Part shown: one piece after another, positions 5,023-10,325 of the stretch
Layout of the letters: each line of letters starts with the position of its first letter
Position numbering within the stretch: the stretch's first letter is position 1
Assembly (NCBI GenBank): GCA_946631345.1
Contig: CAMPAA010000103.1
Coordinates: 1 to 10,325, forward strand
Direction: 5' to 3'
From: an uncultured Verrucomicrobiota bacterium
GTDB taxonomy: Bacteria; Verrucomicrobiota; Kiritimatiellia; RFP12; UBA1067
DNA length: 10,325 nucleotides
Program-made: the position numbers and the translations under genes
Notes under the pieces: model-generated
Database searches by the model: none
What the model was told of the DNA's origin: nothing
What the model saw: only the letters and a program-made list of their open reading frames with translations

Positions 5023-5637
5023 ATGCAAGTAAAAGAGCAGAAAAATTCCAGAATTCCGGCTTTGCGCAATCGACGCGCAAAACCGGCGGGGGTGTTTCGC
5101 AAAGAACTTGATCCGGGTTTCTACAAAAGTCTTTCGTCATTTCGCAGAGCAGTACAGGACGGATCGGTTGATGTATCAAAAGCGTGCCGCAACATGGATG
5201 AGTATTATTGGAGTTTGGAACATGAAAAACATAATCGAGAGAATCGCAGGGGGGCGCCGGGGCGTCATGGTCGCCTAAACGATAGGCGAAAAGGAACCGA
5301 AATGTCCGCAAAGCGCATATATGAGACTGACGAGGTGAAGGCTTTTGCAAAGGCCATGTCGCCGATTTCTCAGCACATAATAGTCACTCCGGAGATGAAA
5401 CGGAGCATGGCCGAGACCAAGGCGGAAATGGACAAATGTATGGCTGATCCCTCTTTCCGCGCTGAACTAAGTGCGCTTGATGCGGAATATAAAGCGCAGG
5501 ATTATGCTCAATCTATAATGCGCACGCCAGATTTTGCAGCGGCCAAGAAGTTCTTCAGGAAAATCAAGGGCGAGGTGCGCATTGTCTTTTCGTTCAACGG
5601 AGCGAATTCATATCGCGAGGAAATCGCGTTTGCATGA
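5023..5637 (+). CDS. Composite ORF of unknown function (two joined gene pieces)
   Basis: The 204-residue frame from ATG 5023 shows no recognised domain. TTG 5002 is an upstream alternative; neither start has a well-spaced ribosome binding site. It falls into three parts. Residues 1-66 are basic and protein-like (FYKSLSSFRRAVQDGSVDVS). Residues 67-93 (bases 5220-5301) are read through a second copy of the 35-bp signal-peptide start in a different frame, giving His/Arg/Asn-rich sequence with many CGA and AGG codons, which does not look like native coding. From ATG 5302 a helical, charged 111-aa protein follows (MSAKRIYETDEVKAFAKAMS at its start), with its own AAGGA (5291-5295) six bases upstream. 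The likely history is a 3'-truncated gene fused by chance in frame to the 5' region of a separate gene, so 5302-5637 may be the real translated gene. It lies among toxin-antitoxin-like pieces, but no such role is shown. Confidence 0.55.
   Translation: MQVKEQKNSRIPALRNRRAKPAGVFRKELDPGFYKSLSSFRRAVQDGSVDVSKACRNMDEYYWSLEHEKHNRENRRGAPGRHGRLNDRRKGTEMSAKRIYETDEVKAFAKAMSPISQHIIVTPEMKRSMAETKAEMDKCMADPSFRAELSALDAEYKAQDYAQSIMRTPDFAAAKKFFRKIKGEVRIVFSFNGANSYREEIAFA
5220..5254 (+). repeat. 35-bp exact direct repeat, copy 2
   Basis: Identical to 4842-4876. Here it is followed by CGCCGGGGCG instead of four more G. In its own signal-peptide frame (ATG 5222) it encodes an 18-codon ORF, MKNIIERIAGGRRGVMVA, stopping at 5276-5278. 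In the composite ORF it is read in another frame. Confidence 0.85.
5271..5301 (+). promoter_or_regulatory. Hairpin and ribosome binding site before internal start 5302
   Basis: TCGCCTA (5271-5277) and TAGGCGA (5283-5289) form a perfect 7-bp stem with an AACGA loop. AAGGA (5291-5295) follows directly, six bases before ATG 5302. The 18-codon ORF from ATG 5222 ends in the left arm of the stem, so ribosomes leaving it could open the hairpin. There is no T run, so it is not a terminator. The ribosome binding site favours 5302 as a true start. Confidence 0.4.
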
Positions 5638-5646
5638 CTTTTAAAC

Positions 5647-5683
5647 CACCAACCAACCATTTAACAACCAAGGGGGAAAAGAA
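5647..5683 (+). promoter_or_regulatory. C/A-rich leader with G5 ribosome binding site, copy B
   Basis: Second copy of the leader at 4805-4843: CACCAACCAACC, then ATTTAACAACCA and GGGGG (5672-5676), seven bases before ATG 5684. It fixes the start of the large surface-protein gene. No clear promoter is seen directly upstream. A TATAAT at 5514-5519 inside the previous ORF lacks a -35 box. Confidence 0.5.
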
Positions 5684-8600
5684 ATGAGAAAGACAATGGG
5701 AAAACTGACTCAGGGCGCGACGCGCCTTCTCGTGCTCGCACTTGGCCTCGGCCTCGCGACGACAGCGTGGGCGGCGAAGCCGAAAGCGGTGTGGTATCGT
5801 GATTTAGCCGATGCTTCGTCCCGTGGCGGATTCACTATTGACCTCAATAATGGCTCGGCAACCGAAAACCTCAATACTGCTGTTGATGGAGTCGTGACTA
5901 TTGGCTCTGGATCAAATGGTGGTGTTAGGTTTATGAAGTCGGCAGCAAGCGGTTATCAGCTTTCTGTGGTTGCTCGCATAAACCCTGGAAGTAGTGCTGA
6001 TGTTTCCTCCTCTCCTGTTCTCTTTTCTATGATGAACGCGGGCGACAACAATAGGTTAGGTGTTGGTTTTTCAACAGATGGTAAACTCTACGGACTTTGG
6101 AATGGTAATGGAACCTATAATACTAGACAGGCTGAGACAGCACCTTCTTTGTCTGATTCTTGGGTCTATGTTGCCGGGCGATTCTGGAATATGCCAAGCA
6201 AGGATACTACAAACACGCATGGAACTTATGGCTATTGGGCAGGAGAAGAGAAGATATTCGCTAATGCGTGCAGAAGTGACGCAGTCCAGGTTGCGGGTGT
6301 CACTATCGGCGGTCTTTTTGGTACTGACACGACGAGACATTTGAATGGCGCAAAGTTTGATTATGTAGTTATCTTTGACGATGCGACTGGTGATGTTGTT
6401 ACAGATATTAACAACTTTTCCGTTTCGGGGATGACAACCGTTGGCACTGATCTTGGCGCGGCTACGGCGGCAACGGGCGTGAATCTGCCCGCTTCAGCGA
6501 CGTTGAATGCCGCTGCTACGCCTGCTGCTGTTTTCGTCCAGCAGAATTCGACTTTGACAATGACTGGCTCCGCTAGTTTGACGGTAAATAGCGGCACTGG
6601 CCCGCTTTATGTCGCCGACGATACGGCGCTGACAATTGATGCTACAGGCATTACATCGCTTACGGCTCAGAATCCATCGGTTACGCTTGTTTCAGCAAAG
6701 ATCTATGGCACAGATCTTATTACAGTCAAGGCTCCTGTTATTGCCGGAGCCAAGGTGGTCGCGTCTGTTACGGAGAGCGGCATTACGCTTTCCTATTCGG
6801 TTGATAGCGTGACTTTTACGTCTCCTTTCACCGGTGCTGCCCTTGCTGCTCCGACTACTGCCACGGCGTATGGAGAATCGGCAACCGAGATTTCTTTTGG
6901 CAACAACGAAAAGTTCAACCAGACGATTGGTGACAGGACGGCTATAGTTGTTGACATAACAGGCGGCACATACGAAAAGTTGAACGGCTTTTTACGCACC
7001 GCCGAAAATACGGCGGCAGATGCCAGAAGCAAGGATGTATATCTTGCGCTTACAGGAGGCACCGCTAATAGGGTGAGCGGTGTTCAAGATTGCACGACTT
7101 GGTCGTATGCGGGGACGACAACCACGACGGGAGACTCCATTGTGCAGATACAAGAAGGGGCTACTGTTGATTTTGTGTATGGTGCCGGCGGTGCCGGCGG
7201 ATATAGCGGGTATCAAGTTGTTGTCAATGGCTCATCCGGCGTTTCAATCAAAGGCGGCACGGTTAGGGGATCTGTAGTGGGGGGGTGGACTTCTTCCCAT
7301 AACCTTAACCCAACCGTCAACTATGACACAGCCGTATTGGTTGAAACTGTGCTTGGAACGGCAACGGCGGCAGCCGGGACTGACATTCCGGCTGGCTACA
7401 TCATTGGCGGCTCGGCATATAACAGGAATAGCACTTCCGCCTCGACGGTGGGGCGCAACTCGTTCGTAACGCTGTCGTTGGCTGACAAGAGTGGTGCATT
7501 TGACCGTACGATAATTGGCGGTTCGGCGCAGGTTGGCGGCGCCACTTCAGGCAACCAGGCGGTTACAGGCAATTCGTCCGTGACGATCATAGCGGCGAAT
7601 GATGTCAGATTTGCGAATTCGATTATTGGCGGAGGTGCAAAGCTTGTGAATGGTGGGCAAGGTTCTGTAACTGTAGGCGGAAATTCGTCGGTGACGATTA
7701 CCGGCGGCACGTATACTGGACGCATCGTTGCGGGCGGATATGCGCCCAATGGCGGCACGGCCAACGTTTCTGGCACGGCTACGCTTACAATCAATAGCGG
7801 CGTATTCACCGGGGCAACCCTTGACGGCGGCAACGCGACCGGAGCGAAGACGCTGGTGGTTGGTGATAATCTCGACATTTCCGATGCGACTGTTACAGGT
7901 TTTACGGCGGTGACGCTTGGCAATGGTGCTACGGCCCAGATGGAGACGGGGGACGAAGGAACGGCGACTCTCGGTAGTGGTGCAGTCTTGAAACTTATTA
8001 TCGAAGACGCTGATATTGCCGATGGTTATACGCCAAGCGTCTCAGGCTCTGGCACGGTTGAATATTATGAGTATGTCGAATCTGTTCTTACAAAGATTAC
8101 GGATGCGGCTCGGCTTGACGGAAACAATCTCCGTTCCTCTGCCCCCGTGTGGAGCCCTGCTACGGCGGATGCGAGTGGTAATTTTGCTGATACGGCTCGT
8201 TGGTCCACAGGGTTGCTTCCTGAAAATGATACGGCAGTTGTAAAGATTGTCGTCAATGGCAGCAACACGCTTACTGTCAACGAGACGCGCGCATTCGGAC
8301 ATCTCTATGTTGAGGGCTCTGGAACGCTGCTTCTTGAAGGCGACGGTACGCATCATCTGACGGTGGGCAATCTCAATATTGCAAGCGGAGTAACCGTGAC
8401 TATCAACGATGCGGACGATCCGCTCTACGTGACAGACGGCACGATAGATGGTAGCGGAACGCTGACTCTTGCGAACGACGCCAATTTGACGTTGGACGGG
8501 GTGACAAAGACAACTTCTGTTTCAGTGACCATTCCATCGGGCACGACCCTGACTATTGGTGGCGACGGTACAACGACGCTTCCTTTGGGCGATCAGGTCA

Positions 8601-10325
8601 TAGCTGGAAATCTTGTCATTGAAGAGGGTGCGACACTAATTGCCACGACAAAAGATGCGCCTGACTACGGTAGTGCGTGCAATGTCTACATATATGGAAC
8701 ACTCACGCTTAATGCCCGTTGGTCAATGAATGCAAACAATAAGATATATTGTTACACGGGTGCGACGATCAACGGCACGGGAGATAATGTTGCGGCTTTG
8801 GATCTTCTGAATCAGAATACCACTATTTACGTTAATCCAGACCCTGACACGCAAGCGACAGGAACTGTTACTTGCTCGGCGAGGATTCGTCTGCGTGGCA
8901 ATGCGACTGTTGACGTCGCGGAGGGTATGACGTTCCTCATGACTGGCAATACGGTTAAGCAGACTGACAATTGTGGCTATACCAAGACTGGCAGCGGCCT
9001 GTTCCACATAAAGGGATCTTATGCTCCCTTGGGGACCACCACGGTCTCGGATGGAAAGATTCTTTTTGAAGATGTGAATTTCAACACGGAGACAGATCCC
9101 GGTGCTTTAGCGGGTACTGGAACTGTTGAATTCAAGGGCTCGACGGACCATAGGTATTTCTATGGCGACGCAACGGGCTTCTCTGGTAAGTTTATAGTGA
9201 CAAAAGCCGACAATTCCAAAGATGTGCTCTTCAACGGAACGGCGCCGCAATTCTCGTCTGCCAACCCGCCGGAGTTTGAGGTTTCAGGTGGTGTAGTGTT
9301 AACGGGTAAATATGATAATAAGATATTGCCAGTTAAGGATTTCTCGGGCGCGGGAAATATTAGTGCGGCATTTGGCAATGTGAGTTCGCATGTCAATCGA
9401 ACGATAGATACATTGCAGACGAAGGATACGGCATTTGCCGGAACTTTTACATATGCCAACAATAACTCATACCACCGGAATGCCGCATTGACTGTTCGCG
9501 GAGCAGACAATGCTGAATCTGTATGTGCATTGACATTGTCGGGTGTAAGCACGACATACGGGCCGTTGACTATCACGAACAATTCCAAGGTTGTGTTCAC
9601 TTCTGCAGGTTCGTGGAGGAATGGTCAGGTTACCGTTGGCAAAGATGGTTGGCTGGAGTCAACCAACGCGACGGTCTTGACCTCGCTGACGCTGACAGAT
9701 GGCGCCAACATCGTGTTCCCGACGGATTCCAGCAAGTTGACGGGGATAACCAGTCTTACCTTTGCCTCTGGTACGAACTACATCTCTTTTGCTGATGGTG
9801 TCACGCCAACGGCTGGCAAGTTGATCGATTGGTCTGGTGCATCGCTTGAGTCGGCTCCAGCAGGAGATTTCCAGCTTGTTGGCTCGGTTGCTGGCGACTG
9901 GATTCTCACGAAGAGCGCAACCGGCTTGTCGATTGATGCTGCTGCAGCCAAGGTGACGCCAACAACCGGTAACCCTGTGGCGTATGCGTTGGTTAACGAT
10001 GCTTTTGATGCGTTCGGGAGAGCAATGGCTATCGATGAGGGGGTTGTTTTGACGATTCTTGACGGGACGCCCGTTTCAATTACGCAGGTTGAACTTGCAA
10101 CGGCCGGTGTTTACTATGATAGTGAGGCTGGCACTTTGACAAAGGCTGTTGCCAAGACATCAGCTAAGCCTTACAATTCGCTTGCGTCCGCAGTCGCAGA
10201 TGTTGAATCGGGTGCGACGATTACACTCCTTCGCGCATCCTCCGAGGCGATTGCGCTCAACAAGGCTGTCACATTGACCGAGACGGCCGCCTATTCCGGA
10301 ACTTTGTCTGGTTCGGGGACGTTGA
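5684..10325 (+). CDS. Giant secreted surface protein: LamG-like domain plus autotransporter-type beta repeats, 3' end outside window
   Basis: The frame is open for 1547 codons and leaves the window without a stop. Residues 1-30 are a signal peptide (basic MRKTMGKLTQGATR, hydrophobic LLVLALGLGL, likely cut after TTAWA). Residues about 48-236 look like a LamG/concanavalin-type sandwich (QLSVVARI, LGVGFSTDGKLYGLWNG, then AKFDYVVIFDDATG), which suggests glycan or ligand binding. Afterwards the protein is Gly/Thr/Ser/Asn-rich and repetitive. Residues 573 to about 712 are beta-helix-like repeats. Residues about 1100-1129 (YTKTGSGLFHIKGS, then TTTVSDGKILFE) and about 1282-1326 resemble autotransporter-associated beta-strand repeats (TIGR02601 type). 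Export through a C-terminal beta barrel or another anchor would be expected, but that end is not visible. Adhesion or glycan binding at the cell surface is the likely role. The start is set by the conserved leader and G5 ribosome binding site. A G7 run (7279-7285) lies in frame. Confidence 0.85.
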   Translation, partial: MRKTMGKLTQGATRLLVLALGLGLATTAWAAKPKAVWYRDLADASSRGGFTIDLNNGSATENLNTAVDGVVTIGSGSNGGVRFMKSAASGYQLSVVARINPGSSADVSSSPVLFSMMNAGDNNRLGVGFSTDGKLYGLWNGNGTYNTRQAETAPSLSDSWVYVAGRFWNMPSKDTTNTHGTYGYWAGEEKIFANACRSDAVQVAGVTIGGLFGTDTTRHLNGAKFDYVVIFDDATGDVVTDINNFSVSGMTTVGTDLGAATAATGVNLPASATLNAAATPAAVFVQQNSTLTMTGSASLTVNSGTGPLYVADDTALTIDATGITSLTAQNPSVTLVSAKIYGTDLITVKAPVIAGAKVVASVTESGITLSYSVDSVTFTSPFTGAALAAPTTATAYGESATEISFGNNEKFNQTIGDRTAIVVDITGGTYEKLNGFLRTAENTAADARSKDVYLALTGGTANRVSGVQDCTTWSYAGTTTTTGDSIVQIQEGATVDFVYGAGGAGGYSGYQVVVNGSSGVSIKGGTVRGSVVGGWTSSHNLNPTVNYDTAVLVETVLGTATAAAGTDIPAGYIIGGSAYNRNSTSASTVGRNSFVTLSLADKSGAFDRTIIGGSAQVGGATSGNQAVTGNSSVTIIAANDVRFANSIIGGGAKLVNGGQGSVTVGGNSSVTITGGTYTGRIVAGGYAPNGGTANVSGTATLTINSGVFTGATLDGGNATGAKTLVVGDNLDISDATVTGFTAVTLGNGATAQMETGDEGTATLGSGAVLKLIIEDADIADGYTPSVSGSGTVEYYEYVESVLTKITDAARLDGNNLRSSAPVWSPATADASGNFADTARWSTGLLPENDTAVVKIVVNGSNTLTVNETRAFGHLYVEGSGTLLLEGDGTHHLTVGNLNIASGVTVTINDADDPLYVTDGTIDGSGTLTLANDANLTLDGVTKTTSVSVTIPSGTTLTIGGDGTTTLPLGDQVIAGNLVIEEGATLIATTKDAPDYGSACNVYIYGTLTLNARWSMNANNKIYCYTGATINGTGDNVAALDLLNQNTTIYVNPDPDTQATGTVTCSARIRLRGNATVDVAEGMTFLMTGNTVKQTDNCGYTKTGSGLFHIKGSYAPLGTTTVSDGKILFEDVNFNTETDPGALAGTGTVEFKGSTDHRYFYGDATGFSGKFIVTKADNSKDVLFNGTAPQFSSANPPEFEVSGGVVLTGKYDNKILPVKDFSGAGNISAAFGNVSSHVNRTIDTLQTKDTAFAGTFTYANNNSYHRNAALTVRGADNAESVCALTLSGVSTTYGPLTITNNSKVVFTSAGSWRNGQVTVGKDGWLESTNATVLTSLTLTDGANIVFPTDSSKLTGITSLTFASGTNYISFADGVTPTAGKLIDWSGASLESAPAGDFQLVGSVAGDWILTKSATGLSIDAAAAKVTPTTGNPVAYALVNDAFDAFGRAMAIDEGVVLTILDGTPVSITQVELATAGVYYDSEAGTLTKAVAKTSAKPYNSLASAVADVESGATITLLRASSEAIALNKAVTLTETAAYSGTLSGSGTL
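7400..7816 (+). repeat. Four degenerate beta-helix-like protein repeats
   Basis: Inside the large surface protein, four units begin with IIGGSA, IIGGSA, IIGGGA and IVAGGY at residues 573, 610, 647 and 681 (bases 7400, 7511, 7622 and 7724), so the spacing is 37, 37 and 34 residues. Each has a second strand about 18-22 residues later of the form GNSSVTI (GRNSFVTL, GNSSVTI, GNSSVTI, GTATLTI). The unit size fits one or two turns of a right-handed beta-helix. The DNA has diverged, so these are not recent copies. Confidence 0.6.

Noticed and set aside
5271..5289. Intrinsic terminator
   Set aside because: The 7-bp stem is followed by GAAAAGGA, not a T run, and a ribosome binding site follows directly.
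5021..5350. Antisense ORF opposite the composite ORF
   Set aside because: Cys/His/Pro-scattered product without recognisable features. The + strand has a promoter and a better start here.
5514..5519. TATAAT as promoter of the giant surface gene
   Set aside because: No -35 box at 16-18 bases upstream and no extended TG; it lies within coding sequence about 165 bases before the start.
4624..5637. A complete toxin-antitoxin system
   Set aside because: The only recognisable toxin part is a half PIN domain lacking the N-terminal active-site residues, and the composite ORF matches no known toxin or antitoxin.
7400..7816. CRISPR or DNA-level tandem repeat
   Set aside because: The periodicity is at the protein level (37, 37 and 34 residues); the DNA units are diverged and have no spacer structure.
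7396..7923. 175-codon antisense open frame in the large surface gene, and similar ones at 6361-6597, 6793-7062 and 9160-9600
   Set aside because: They arise from Gly/Ala/Thr-rich codons of the sense frame; the Pro/Val/Ala-rich products show no domain, and no upstream ribosome binding site was seen.

Overview
The window looks like accessory chromosome from a Gram-negative bacterium that makes many secreted surface proteins. The best guess is a gut or rumen member of the PVC superphylum, such as a Kiritimatiellota/Verrucomicrobiota-type lineage. This rests on the style of the proteins: a very long signal-peptide protein with a LamG-like head and autotransporter-type beta repeats, a secreted caspase-like protein with a Cys-rich patch, and a PIN-domain remnant next to a short partner protein. 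It is inference; there is no rRNA or other marker gene. All credible genes are on the + strand.

Bases 1-2509 hold an operon-like run of exported proteins. It begins with the 3' part of a caspase-like (clan CD) protein with a visible His/Cys pair. This overlaps by ATGA the start of a 216-aa secreted protein of unknown function, which overlaps by GTGA a third signal-peptide gene that is broken by two apparent frameshifts. A short REP-like stretch of repeats (about 2486-2543) separates this remnant from a coiled-coil ORF (2544-2975) with no convincing translation start. A possible weak terminator (3049-3074) closes the region.

Bases 3073-4328 carry a well-preserved N-acylglucosamine 2-epimerase-family gene with its own TATAAT promoter, a good ribosome binding site and the expected catalytic residues. 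Its base and codon use is more GC-rich and regular than that of its neighbours, as for a core metabolic gene. Supply of GlcNAc from ManNAc (sialic acid or mucin glycan use) is the natural role, but the substrate is not proven.

Bases 4301-5683 are a mosaic and the most interesting part. A promoter overlapping the epimerase stop codon leads into a PIN-domain gene that keeps only its C-terminal half. The first codons of this gene match the signal-peptide start of the large surface protein 1.27 kb downstream. A 58-aa partner gene follows with ATGA overlap. Next come a conserved C/A-rich leader with a G5 ribosome binding site, a truncated signal-peptide ORF containing a run of ten G, another promoter, and an ORF that appears to be two gene pieces joined through a second exact 35-bp copy of the signal-peptide start. 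A second copy of the C/A-rich leader then precedes the large gene. Repeated recombination at the 5' ends of surface-protein genes would explain this layout.

Bases 5684-10325 are one open frame of at least 1547 codons that runs off the window. It encodes a signal peptide, a LamG-like domain and long beta-helix/autotransporter-type repeats, so it is a giant surface or secreted protein.
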